From Lathyrus oleraceus (taxonomy: Eukaryota; Streptophyta; Magnoliopsida; Fabales; Fabaceae): a stretch of 64,000 nt of DNA. How positions within the stretch are numbered: position 1 is the stretch's first letter; every line of letters begins with the position of its first letter. This document shows positions 8,619 through 21,030 of this stretch, in pieces. The notes below the pieces were generated by a model that made no database searches, was not told the origin of the DNA, and worked only from the letters and a program-made list of their open reading frames with translations. The stretch spans positions 248,489,575 through 248,553,574 of the forward strand of contig NC_066579.1 of NCBI RefSeq assembly GCF_024323335.1. The letters run 5' to 3'. The position numbers and the translations under genes are program-made.

Positions 8619-11600
8619 TGTAGCGGGAAATTCATGATCATCAAGCTATTGACAAACTAGAGATCAAATAACAAGTGTCGCCACCCCACTTTTATTGTTT
8701 CCAAGGGAAAAGGGAAAAAGTACGAACAAAACCCAAAAGTAAGAAGTTTTCAAATCAAAACTAATAAAAAGTTAGAGATCACAGGTAAGAGGGTTGGTTA
8801 CACAGAGGGAAGGTGTTAGCACCCAAAGTGTCTTAGGTACTCCAAGGGAGCCCTTTTTTTATGTGCATATGTATTTTTGTACAAAGTGATGTTTACAAAC
8901 AAATAGAGTGGGCGGATGAGAAAATAATTCATTAATTATATTTTTGTGTTTGACAAGACCTTCTGTCTTGTGCCTACGTACCGACATAAAAATGAGGGAT
9001 CAAAACCTCGTAGTTCGTGATACAAATTTCAAAATGGATGCATTGATTTTAACAAAATTTAAGTTTGGAAGGCACAAAGGCCTAAAATGGTTTGAATGAG
9101 TTAGTTCTTTTTGGCTTTTTTTTTAAAGTTTAAGTCAAGTATAGTTAAGTCTATTTACAAGATTGATTTAAGAAAAGAAGTTTGAAAATGCAATGGCATA
9201 AGGCCAAAGTTTCTATCTTTTTTGCAAAAGTGGTCAAAGTTTAGAACAAAAGTAGATCACATAAAGAAGGTTTTGAAAAAAAATGGAGGGAGAGATTTTA
9301 AAATTAAAGAAATGGGGAGAAGATGAAGAGACTATCCTATGTACATAATTAAAAGTTTAGAGTTGAAAGATTTGACCAAATGGGTAGCAATACAATAGAC
9401 AAGAATGTCAATAGAAACCCAGAGTTCCCTTGGACTTTTAGAATCAAGCAATACATAAATGCACAATTATATTATCTTAAAGAGCAAAGCATCAAATAAA
9501 GATGGCCACATCCAATCTTATCCATTCCATGATCTTCTTCAAAATAGCCCATGTAACAGATGAATTCGACAAGTCACAAGTTCAAAATAATAGGTTCACA
9601 ATGATCATGTTGCAAATGAATCTTAGAGAGGTCTTTAAAAATGAATAAGATGAATTTCAAATTTGCAAGCACTTGATTTCTCAGCAAGATGGCATTGGCT
9701 AAGTCCTTTAGCTTACGAAGGTTGCCTAGATTCTAAGTCCATTTGTCCAAAATCAAGCCAACAGTCCACTCAAAAGTTTTTTTTAGGGTTTTTGTTATTA
9801 TTATGTACATTAATGGTCAAAGACCACACAAACAAGCAAAGTATACACAAACAAAATATATCACACAATATGGTCCAAATGGACAAAGTGAAAATTGCAA
9901 TAACATAAACAATTAGAATGATATGAACAATGGCAAATAAAATAGAGTGCTAAAATTAAATTGCATTAAAGTAAAAGCTTGAAATTAAAAGTTAGTAGTT
10001 AATAGGTTAGAAGTTAGTATTGTTTTGCTTTTTCTTTTTTTTTCATTTCAAGACATTCTTTGGAGAACACTCAACCCACTTATAACAAGCATGACTCCTT
10101 GAGCCAAAACATCTTCCAAAGGAAGAAAAAGAAGGCCATGTTTCCACACAATACCATGAAAGAGGGGAGACTTACAATCTCACTAACTAGAATGCTTATG
10201 CCTTTTATGTCACAAATTTAGCGCTATGTTAAGCAATCGTAATTGGACTTATATAGCAGTTACAACTATTTGAGGTCGGGCAATAGAATTTTGATGTTAA
10301 TGCATGTTAGAGACATACTATAATGGACTATGCTCATGAAACATACCACACACAAAAAGAATATGCAAAAGGGTGTGGCCTAATCTCATCCATACGCATG
10401 TCAATTTTTAAATCAACTAGCATTAGGACTTTGAGATGTCATATGCCAAATGGAATGAATGAATGGAGAAAGAGAATAAGATGAAGTGGTAGAGGAATGG
10501 ATCAAAACACAAATTGGTCAAAGGAGGACTTTTACCAAATTAATACCGTCCATTCATTTTGGGAGATGGAATGTACATTCCATCAATCCCCTAAATCCAA
10601 TGATATTAATTTGACAAAGTCAAATCAACCTTGACCAAGGCCCAACAACAAGAGTCAAACATAAACTAGTCATCACAATTGGTCAATAAATTTATTTGGC
10701 ATTTATTCAAATTAAAAAAATACTAATATAGTGCATTTAAATGAAATATGGTTTGTCCAATTCCTAAAATCTCATCAAAACACCAAAGAAATGGCCATGA
10801 GATTCTACCATGGTCATTAGTTAGTGCGCTGCAACATTGGTAATTCAAATTCACGCTCTACATTAAAACAAATCAAGAGGATCATGTGGTTGTGAGACAT
10901 GTCAGCACATGGCCGGAGTTGTAGCTCCGGTCTTCGTCTCCGGTGGACCTCACCGGACTGGTCCACCATCAACCATCACCAAAATTAAACAAGGACATGA
11001 TTTCAAAGTAAAAATGGCACTGAGCTCGAATTTGGCCTCAATTCACTCTAACTCCAAGTATATTGAGAGATACATGGAGTTTAAATTTGAGGTACATGAA
11101 CTGAGTTGCTTTGATTTGGCCTCAAAGCGACTCAAACTTCTTGCCTACATTGGTAGGACTTCAGAAAACCAAAAAATCAGTAGAATTGAGCACGAATTTG
11201 AGAGAATCGAAGAGATCAAAATTTCTGGAAAATACCTTCAATGGAGGTCTAGATTCAACTGATCTTGATCTTGCTTGTGCTTGATTTCACTCCACTTTCT
11301 TGCAGAAGAAGGATTGGATGCTTAAAAGGATGTGGATTCCTGGAGATTTGAATTTCAAAACAATGGAAATTCAACCTCAAATTCAAAAGAATTTCTCAGG
11401 TTTATCCTTTGCGAAGTGAGGGTCTGAGATGGGGGATCAAAGATGGCGCGAATGTGTGTGAAATTCTGAGCATATGGAGCTCTATTTATAGCCAAGTCAG
11501 TTGATATTTGCACACTTGAAATGAACTTCCAAAATTAGAAATGTGCGATGCATGAGTGCATGGGCGTGTGCATGCCCATGAAATCACTCTATCTGTTCTG

Positions 11601-13007
11601 TAATTGAGTGTAAGCAAGGCTAAAGCCATGTTGGAATGCTAAGCAATTGTGTATGGATGTTTGAAGTTTGATCCTTGCCAAGTGATGTCACCATATTTAT
11701 GCCATGCGCAGCCTATGCATTCCTTGTTCAAAATGAATGAATTTGAGCTCTTTGGAAAGTTGAGATCAAGAGGAACAACTTTCATGTTCAACACTTTTTC
11801 ATTTGGAGCTCGGAACTTGGAGAAATTTGAGGTGGAAGTTTTGAAATTTTTGACATATCAAAAATTTTCTAAGTGTCAAGCCATATGTCTCAATATTCCA
11901 CCTTGCTTAACTTTTTAGATGAGCTTCAAATGAGAAAAGTGTCTTCACCAAAGTTGTATCTCTCTCATAGACCTTCAAAATGGCAACCAATTTCATTTCA
12001 TTTGTTTTTGAAATGATAGAGTTATGCATTTTTGAAGTTTGGAGAAATCACTTGATCAATGGTATAGGTCAAAAGTGACCTATAATGTAACCTCATATCA
12101 CATGCTCAAAAAAGTTGAATTAGCTCCCACTCCAAACATAAGAGTTTAAGTAGACACGTTTAATTTGATTGTGAAACTTAGAAATCTTGCATCTCATAAA
12201 AATTGAGAAAGTTATGGCCTTGGGAAGTTGACTTTCAAATTAGGTTTTAGACAAAATGACCTATAATGTTTCAACATAGAAAATGATTTTTCAAACAAAA
12301 CTAGCTCTAGGTCTCAACATGAAAATTGTTTGGAATATCATTTAGAGTAAGGTTTCTCTTAGAATCATTTTCATATGGTGAAAATGGTAGGAGATAGGGT
12401 CTAGGGAGACCCAGTTTTGATTAGATGAATCCATCTGGCCCACCACCATCAACCAACTTGCTAAATTCCAATCCTCTTGACTTTCTTGGCTAATGGTAGA
12501 TCGTATATGCATAAGATGATGACTTTGAAGTTTCCCTTGAGAAATTTAATCAATTAGTGAGATAGCTTATTGGAGAAGTTACTCAAGATACCCAGTCAAA
12601 CTAGGGTTTCCAAGGCAAATCACCCTCAAACTCTTGAAGAAAACTTGATCAATATAACATGTAGAGAACATTGGGACTCATATATGATGCTCATAACCAT
12701 TACTGAATCAATTCTTGGTTATGCTCTTTGTTCACGAGGGTCTCAAACCCTAGATGTGAACTTGATGAATCAATGGAATCATTCCCTTCCTACAAAAGAG
12801 TTAGACAAATGCAAAGACATATTTTTGGTATTTTGATTAGTGAAATTACAAAATTCAAGTATGATATAATCACAAAGTGCTTGGTGATCTCTCCAAAAAA
12901 CAAACCCAATGAAAGAGGGGTAAGGAAGATGCCAAGGTATGATCCCAATGCTAGTGCTTATGATGAAATTGCATGAGGGATATTAGGGTCAAAATTGGGG
13001 TATTACA
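8619..13007 (-). repeat. Ogre-A 5' LTR, complete (4.39 kb)
   Basis: On the minus strand it begins TGTAATACCCCAATTTTGAC and ends CCCGCTACA, giving the expected TG...CA ends. A strong TATA box (TATAAATAGA) lies on the minus strand at 11481-11490. A block GGTGGCGACACT lies at 8674-8685, 55 nt from the LTR end, preceded by AATAAA. Short frames on either strand inside it, such as 10909-11262, are chance openings. Confidence 0.88.
11481..11490 (-). promoter_or_regulatory. TATA box of the Ogre-A LTR promoter
   Basis: TATAAATAGA on the minus strand is an almost perfect plant TATA consensus and sits near the middle of the LTR. Related boxes occur at equivalent places in the Ogre-B and Ogre-C LTRs. 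Transcription would start some 30 nt downstream (lower coordinates). Confidence 0.6.
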
Positions 13008-14924
13008 CCACCCCCACTTCATCTTCATTCCTATTCTTTCCCATCCCTTTCATTTAATAATGAAATCTCAATATCCTAAGGCTAATTGGTTCATCAATGA
13101 CCTGGTGTCAGATGAACTAATACAAGTATGGATAAGATAGCTCCATCCCTTTGATCTTTTCTTTTAAGTGTGTGGTATGTTTTAGGAGTTTGGTTCCTTA
13201 TACCAAATCTCTAACATGCATTAGCACCTAAATTTTTATTGCCCAGCCTCAGATAGTTGTGACTTCTACATAAGACCAATTACTATTGCTTATCATATTG
13301 CTAAATTTGAACCTAAAGGCATAAAATTCAAGTAAGTGAGATTGTAAGTCTCCCATCTTTCATTGTATTGTGTGGAAACTTGGCTTTTTATCCTTCCTTT
13401 GGAAGATGTCTTGGTTCAAGGATCCATGCTTGTGAATAGATGGTTGAGTGTTCTCCAAAGAATGACTTAATCAATTGAAAAGCAAAACACCACTAACATA
13501 ATTAACGTTTCCTAACATTTGACTAATTTTTATTAATATTTCTTTACTTTCAAGTCATTTACTTTATGCAATTTAATTTCAAGTCACTTAGCATTCATTG
13601 TCATTTACATATCATTTAGCTTGTTTATGTTTATGCCATTTTCACTTTGCTCATTTGAGTCATGTATTGTGATTGTATATATTTGTTTGTGTATTTTTTT
13701 TGTACTTATGGTCTTAGGACCTTAAAATACCTAATAAGCAACAAAAAACCCTAAAAAAATGTTTGGTGGACTGTTTGGCTTGATCTGAACTTTTGAACTT
13801 AGGATTAGGCAACATTCGATATGTAAAAGGACTTGGCCAATGCCAACATTTTTTAGACCAAGTTATTGTGATTTGAGCCTTCACCTGATGCAAGTATTGG
13901 GATCAACTTGAAGTTATCTTCTACATGGTCTTGATGCAACTGTTCTTTTTGACCTCATGTCTAATGCCTTATTCGGATTCAATTAAAGAGTACTTCACCT
14001 GATACATGAGAAGACAAAGAAGACTGCTAGCTATGGGATTTATTTCTTGGATGTGGCCATCTTTATTTGATGCCTTGATCTTCATGATATCTGATTTAGC
14101 CAATTGCTTGTTGATAATTGCTTGATTCAAAGTCCAAAAGGAAGTAGGTTTTCTATATGACATTCTTGTCTGTTGAATTACATCCCATTGGTCAGATCTT
14201 TTCAACTCTTAACTTTTAATTTTATGCTTAGGATTAGTCTCTTCATCTCCTCCCATTTCTTAAATTTCAAAATCTCTCCCCTTTCAAAAACTTTCTTTGC
14301 TTGTGATTTCAAACTAAGACCTTATTTCAAATAGAAACTTTGTCCTTATGCCATTGAATTTTCAAACTCTTTTCTTAAATAAACTTGTAAATGAACTTAA
14401 TCATATTTGACTTCAAGTTTCAAAAGACAAAAAGAACTAACACTCATTCAAACTTTTGGTCCCTTTGTGCCCCTTTTTACTTAAACCTTTGATTAAAAGC
14501 AACTCACTCATTTGAAATTGTTACCATGAACTACGAGGTTTTGATCCCTCATTCTTATGTTGCTACGTAGGCACAAGATCGAAGGTCTTGTCAAACACAA
14601 AAATATAATCAATGAATTCTTTTCTCATCCCCACACTCTATTTTTCTCAAACATCATTTTATACCCAACATATATACACACATAAAAAAGGGCTCCCTAG
14701 AAGTACCTAGGACACTTTGGGTGCTAACACCATCCCTCTGTGTAACCAACCCCCTTACCTATAATCTCTGGCATTTTATTAGTTTTTATTTGAAAACTTC
14801 TTATCTTTGGGTTTTGTTCGTACTTTTCCCTTTTCATTTGGAAACAATAAAAGTGCGGTGGCGACTCTAGTTTTATTGACGTTAAGCTTATCCATAGCTT
14901 AATGGTCATGAATTTACCGCTACA
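13008..14924 (+). repeat. LTR 'Y': 3' part of a plus-strand Ogre LTR
   Basis: It ends GAATTTACCGCTACA at 14924, the 3' end of an Ogre LTR, and runs opposite in orientation to its neighbours. It lacks its 5' half because Ogre-A is inserted at 13008. No primer site follows 14924; Ogre-B LTR sequence follows directly. It is therefore either the 3' LTR of an element or a solo LTR, inserted in Ogre-B. GGTGGCGACTCT lies at 14857-14868, 56 nt from the end. Confidence 0.83.
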
Positions 14925-17900
14925 ATTTGGTATGAAGAACCAAACTCCTAAAACATACCACACACTAAAAGAAAAGATCAAGAGGGAGGGACCTATCTCA
15001 GTCATACTTGTATTGGTTCATCTGACACAAGGTCATTGATGAACCAATTAGCCTTAAGACATTAGAGATTTCATTGGTCAAATGAGGGAATGGGAAAGAA
15101 TAGGGATGAAGATGAAGAGGGAGGGGAAGATAGAAACACAAATTGACCAAGGGACGATTTTCATCAAAAAAAATCATCCATTCATTTTGGGAGATGAAAT
15201 GTACATTTCATCAATCCCCTAAATCCAATGGTTTTGATCCAACAAAAGTCAAATAAACCTTGACCAAGGCCCAAACAGAAATTCAAACATCACAAGATCA
15301 TAAAAATGGCACAACAATATTTTTTGAACATTTAATCAATTAAAAATCCAATTAAAAGTGAATTAAAATACATTTTTATTTGGTAAAAACCTAAAATCCC
15401 TTCAAAACACCAAATAAATGGTCAATGGATTTAACCTAGATCAAACAAGGTCATAGGACCTTGGACAATTTTTTTTACTATTTTTAAAATATCAGAAGTA
15501 TTTTTAAACAAATTAAAAATATACACAAACATTTAATTCATGAAAAATATCAAAATTAATCCAAAAAATAATTTTAATTCAGAATATGAAAGAGAAAAAT
15601 ATTTAAAGATTTTTTGTGAAAGTCGCATATTTTTTGGATTAAAAATGAAATTAATATGAACTAAACAAAATAAAAGGATTAAATTAAAATTCAGAAAATA
15701 AAAAGAAATTAGAAAAAACAAGGGCCATCAGATCTCCCTCATTAATTGAGGTGGCAGATCTGAAGGCCACCCGCGCACTTTCCATGGTGGACACGCGTCA
15801 AAGTGATGTACGAGTGGTAATTCTAACCAAAGGCCAGGATTAAAACGTTCCAACATGATTAGATGGCAAGGAGGTGTGCCAACACACCATCGGAGCTAGG
15901 GCTCCGATCATCTTCCCGGTGACCTCCACCGGACTGGTCCAGCTTCATCTCAATGGAAAATGAAAAACAAGGACACTATTTCAAAGAGAAAATGCTCAGG
16001 ATCTGGAATCTTGCTCAATTTTCTCCAATTCCAAGTATATCAAAAGATACATGGATTTGAATTTTGAGGATCATGAACTGAGTTACTTCGATTTGACCTC
16101 AAAGCAACTCAATCTTGTTGCCTACATTGCTAGGACTTCAGCCAACCAAAAATCAAAGAGAATAGTGAAGAATTGAGAGAGAATCGAATAGATGAAGTTT
16201 CTAAAAATTCACCTTTGAGGGATCTTGAATCTTGCTTGATCTTGCTTCCAATTGGCCTTGGCTCAACTTCAGAAGCATGCAGAAGTTGAATTGGATCAAG
16301 GAAAGGTTTGGATTCTTGGAGTTTCAACTTTAAAACTGAAGTGAAATTGAAACTCGATTTTCAATTGAAAACCTTCAAGTTTGTCCTCTAATGGTGAGGG
16401 TTAGGATTGTAGGTTCAAAGCTTGGGCAAGGTGTGTCTAATTCTGAGCATGAGGGGTCTTTTTTATAGGCTATGCATTTGCTTTCCACACACTTCATTCA
16501 AAATGCCAAAAATAGAAATCCACTCTTGCATAGTTGCATGGGCGTGTGATAATCCCGTGAAATGATGTAATCAGGTCCAAATTTCATCATGTGCAATGTT
16601 GAAAGTGTGTCATGTAATCATGCAATGGAAATTGGAATGTGATCATGAGATTCATCCAAATGGAATCTCGAAGAGAAGCCATGTGCAAGTCATTCAATTC
16701 TTGGCCAAATTAAGCGATCTTAGACTTTTTGGAAAGATTAGATCAAGGGGAACAACTTTCATGTTGAAGACGTTTCCATTTGAAGCTTGGATCATGATGA
16801 AGTTTGAGGTGGAAGTTTGGAAAATCAAACATAAATGAAATTTTTCTAAGTACCAAGTCAAATGTTCACTTCTTCAACCTTGAATAACTTTTTCTAGTGG
16901 CTTCAAATGGAAAAGTGCCTTCATCAAAGTTGTATCTAGTTAAAACCTATTCAATTTGGTCACAAGTTTTACCTCATTTGGATTTGTCATGAAGGAGTTA
17001 TGTATTGTAGAAGTTTATGAAAATCTCTTATTCAATGGTAATGGCCCAAAGTAACTTATAATGTTTCCTCTTGGAACATGCATTTTCAAGTTGAATTTGA
17101 ATTTTTTCAAAGAATAAAATTTGGATAGGACATATTGAATTTGATCATTCAACTTGAATAGCCTTTATCGCATAAAAATTCAGCAAGTTATGGTCCTTGG
17201 AAGTTGACCTCCTAACTAGGGTTCAGACAAAATATCCTATAATATTTCACCATAAAAAATGACTTTACAAGAAAAAATAGCTCTTGACCTTAACATGAAA
17301 TTTGTCTAGAATGTCATAAGGAGTAACGTTTCTCTTGGAATAATTTTCATATGACAAAAATTGTAGGAGATAGGGTCTAGGGAACCCCAGTTTTGACCAG
17401 TTGACTTTCTCTAGTCAACCACCATGAACCAACTTGCAAACTTGAAATTTTCTTGATCTCTTGGACTCATAGAGGATCATATATGTATAATATGATGTAA
17501 TATGAAGTATCCACTAAAATATTTGATCAGATGATGAGGAAACTTGTTGAGGAAGTCACACAAGATACCAAAATGAATTAGGGCTTCCAAGGCAAACAAG
17601 CTTCAAACTCTTGATGAAGTCTTGATCAAAATGATAAATTAAGACAATGGGGATCCATATATTATGTTTAGAGCCAATGTGAACCATCTCTTGATTAGTC
17701 TCCTTGCATTGAGGGTCTCAAACCCTAGATATATGCTTGATGAGTTATAGGTGAATACACACACTTCCTACAAAAGAAGTAAACTACACATTGACATGTT
17801 TTTTTGTATTTTGGTTAGTAAACAAAGAAAAACAAACTATAATACAATCAAATATGCTTGGTGACCTCTCCCAATACAAAACAAATGAATGAGGGGTAAT

Positions 17901-17983
17901 GAAGATTCCAAGGTGTGATCCCAAAGCCAATGCAAATGGTGAGATATCATTAGGGATCTTAGGGTCAAAGTTGGGGTCTTACC
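14925..17983 (-). repeat. Ogre-B 3' LTR, first 3.06 kb
   Basis: Minus-strand sequence starts next to the polypurine tract with GTAAGACCCCAACTTTGACC (first base of TG mutated) and runs to 14925, where Y interrupts it. It aligns in the same orientation with Ogre-A 10300-13007. A TATA box (TATAAAAAAG, minus strand) lies at 16458-16467. The remaining 3' part of this LTR should lie left of the window. An A/T-rich stretch at 15460-15720 holds only chance frames. Confidence 0.82.
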
Positions 17984-17998
17984 CCTGCCCCTATTTAA
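17984..17998 (-). promoter_or_regulatory. Polypurine tract of Ogre-B
   Basis: The minus strand reads TTAAATAGGGGCAGGG immediately before the 3' LTR, the priming site for plus-strand DNA. The same AAATAGGGGCA core precedes the 3' LTRs of Ogre-C and Tat-W. Confidence 0.8.
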
Positions 17999-20859
17999 GG
18001 ACATCATAACTGAGGATGTGAAGGTTAAAATCTTCATATCATTCGGTAAGAGACCTCATGATGCATATGATATGAATGTTAAAATATATGAACAGAAAAG
18101 AAGTTAAAATATATGAATGTTAAAATTTTGGTCCCTAAGAGACCTCATGATGCATATGATATGAATGTTAAAATAATGTTTGTGGGGAATATGTTTCCAC
18201 AAAAGAAAAGAAGTCTGAAGAGACTGAAAGTCCACAGGAGCGTACTACGTTCGGTAAGGAACACTCATTGGGGAGACAGAGACTCTGGGGGGATAAGAAG
18301 TTATGCGTAGGCCAGGCTACGCCTTAAAAAACTGTTAGAGACACGAGGGGAATTTCTATGAAAATAAATCAATGGAAGAACCCAGTCTGGGATGAGGGAA
18401 AATCTGCAGGGGAAACGGGTAAATCAGAACGAGGCTGAAATACTCGGACCAAACAGGAAAAATGCGATTCCACTAAGGAAATACGCACTCAAACTCAACT
18501 AGGGAAGAATAATCTTCAACACAAGAGTACCCGATATTATCTATTATCGATTACTGGGTAGGGAGGTAATATACTCTGATAGAGGGACATCCGTTACCGG
18601 TTAGGGTAAACGTATCAAGGATGACTCGCTGAGGAAAAAAAGGTGTATTCATTACCGGTTACTGGGTAAGAATAGCCTGTTGGGGGAATGCCCAAATAGG
18701 ATTTACAACTTTCAGTTACTGGGTAGAAGACCAAGAGGAGAGAATATCCGTCACCGGTTAAAGTGAACATATCAAGGATAAACTCAAAGGAAGAATATTC
18801 GTTATTGGTTAGGATGAACATATCAAGGATAGTCTGCTGGAGAGAAAATAGGAATTATATCTATCAGTTACTGGATAGAATACCAAAGAGAGAATATCAG
18901 TCATCTGTTAGGATGAACATATCAAGGATAGACTCGGAGTGGAAAGTAGGATTTACAACTACCAGTTACTGGGCAAAAGACCGCAAAGAGGAGAAAATTT
19001 GTCATCGATTAAGATAAACATATCAAGGATTAACTCTCTGGGGAATAAAAGTAGGGATTACAACTACCTTTTTATTGGGTATAAAACCACAAAGGGAAGA
19101 ATATCTGTCACCGGTTAGGATGAACATATCAAGGATATACTGCCTGGGTAAACATGAAAAAGAACCCGCTGGGGAAAACAAAGGAAGTAAATTACATTTA
19201 CCGGGTATTAGACAAAAGTAAAGTACTCAAAAATTGAGAAGAATATTACCAGTTACTGGGTAATAGACCCTCAAGGGACCAAAATATTTATCTAGGTAAT
19301 AACTAGAAAGAAATGGTCAAACAAGGGCTCAACCCAATGAGGATATAACTCAAGAGGAGTGGTTCCATCTAGATAATTAACTGGGGAGGGAACTGAAATA
19401 ATAATCATCCACGAGGAAATAACTCAGTGGGGAAACAAGAAAGGTTAAACTCTTTCTATTTAAAGGGGTTGACACTCTACAATTGAAAGAGGACAGGCAC
19501 ACCAAATCTGCATAGGTAAATGATATCACCAAAACAGGGGATCAGAATAACGAGATCAAATGCAATAAAAATGCATAATTAAATGTCTGATGAATATGCA
19601 TGTATATGATTGATGATTATGTTGACAAAACAACACAAAGGATACAAATATCAAAGATTTGAGTCGCTGCTGCAACACTCAGCTAATCTCAACAAGATGG
19701 AAACACCAACTGGAGAAAAATGCTAGGGATGAAAATAAATCATCTGGCTCTAAGCAAATCAATCCTGGTTGGGAAATTATGGAGAACATGATTTCATCCA
19801 ATAACGGCAAACTCTACGAGGAGAAAGAGCATTGCTGAAGGATAAACGAACATGTCGAGGATTAGAGAAAAGATCTACTGAGAATCCAAATTGTCAACTC
19901 CACGAGGAATTTTAGGTCAACACTATATCAACTGGGAGACAACCCTGCAGGGGACAAAACCAAAATGTTGCTTAGAATCCAAAAATTCCGGGAACAAGGG
20001 ATCTTCAGATCAGAAGATGAACTCCGTCGGGGAATACAAGAGGTGAAAAACTCTACACGAGGATCTAAGCAAATTGCTGAGGATGTTATACCTCAAAAGT
20101 CATCAAATTCTCTTTGGAAATGGAGAAATAAACTAATTCTAAGGAAAAGATAACTAGGTCTGATGAGCTACCTAAGTTCCGCAACACAAATATGCTAATG
20201 GACATAAAATAAAGGTTCGGGATCTCCAAAGTCACAAACTGGAGGACATCCACAGGAGCACCACATATAGGGAATATGGATTTGCAAAAGGGATCAATTA
20301 TCAGCTCGACTTCATTGGGGATGTGACCCTCCATCTCATCTAGGGATAACTGACGAATTGTTGGGGAGGAAAATAGTTACCAAACCAACTGCTTGGGGAA
20401 GACCAACAAGGCTTCACACTTCAAGACATAACTATTCTCAGATTGTTGTTGACATTCCTTGCTGAAATCGATTATTCTTAAAGTGATTGTTTTTTATTTT
20501 TTTTTAAGAAAAATATTTTTATTCATTAATTTATTTCAAAATTATCATCATAAAAATTCAATTTTACTTAGCAGAAGTAAGTAAGAGTAGAAACAATTGG
20601 ATAAAAGTTCAACTTTATTTAATAGAATGGTAGTTTGTAAATGAAAGGAATCCATAGATTTTTACAAAGTTGAAAATGGTAATTTACATGGAAAAGGGAT
20701 ACATTGAATACAATGATCACTACTCTCCCTACCATCTTCAATATCCATCGTGCTCTTGGCTTCAGTTGAGAATAATGAATTAGAACCAAACGACCTGCTC
20801 AAAATTGCCCCCATGATTAGGACCAACTGAATGCAGTTACTTGTCATAATCCCTAATCT
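17999..20859 (-). repeat. Ogre-B 3' untranslated region with composite tandem repeats
   Basis: A 2.9-kb non-coding stretch. Between about 18540 and 19300 it holds at least six imperfect units with the words CACCGGTTAGGATGAAC, CATATCAAGGAT and CAGTTACTGGGTA, spaced roughly 50 or 93-107 bp apart. The plus-strand counterpart in Ogre-C is 44699-47157. The Ogre 3' UTR is known to be hypervariable and to seed satellites such as pea PisTR-A. No gene is seen; small frames here are chance. Confidence 0.78.
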
Positions 20860-21010
20860 TTTGCCTAGATTACCCCATGGTGGGGTACTCAATCTACCAG
20901 GATAAATTTATGTTTTATGTCTCTAACTTTTTCCTGGATCGCCTTTTCAGGTTTTCAATCCACCGAGACGCTTATTTTTGCCTAAGTCGCCCATTCGGGT
21001 TTTCAACTTA
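20860..21010 (-). ncRNA. Post-pol stem-loop array of Ogre-B
   Basis: Just after the pol stop the minus strand has three imperfect units of about 45-50 nt, each a stem-loop followed by AGGCAAAA or a variant. Examples are TAAGTTG paired with CGACTTA around CCCGAATGGG (20982-21010), and AGATT paired with AATCT around a CCCCA/TGGGG stem (20863-20895). The same array lies after pol in Ogre-C (32842-33000) and Tat-W (37062-37262). I propose a structured RNA element; no family name is known to me. Confidence 0.55.
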
Positions 21011-21030
21011 GCGAGCCGTTCTTTTATTTT

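Larger units (their letters stand above)
4808..13007 (-). mobile_element. Ogre-A: Ty3/gypsy Tat/Ogre retrotransposon, 5' half only
   Basis: In minus-strand order the visible parts are a complete 5' LTR (13007-8619), primer-binding site, leader, ORF1 (7802-6291) and gag (6125-4808). The CACTA transposon interrupts it in the Gln-rich part of gag, so protease and pol must lie left of the window. An ORF1 upstream of gag and an LTR over 4 kb are hallmarks of Ogre elements. It is itself inserted into LTR 'Y' at 13008. Confidence 0.88.

Noticed and set aside
10909..11262. 117-codon frame in the Ogre-A LTR
   Set aside because: Lies on the strand opposite to the element, has no counterpart kept open in the Ogre-B LTR, and shows no domain.
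13008..17983. Foldback element or large palindrome
   Set aside because: The inverted similarity is explained by LTR Y inserted in opposite orientation into the Ogre-B LTR; both show true LTR ends.
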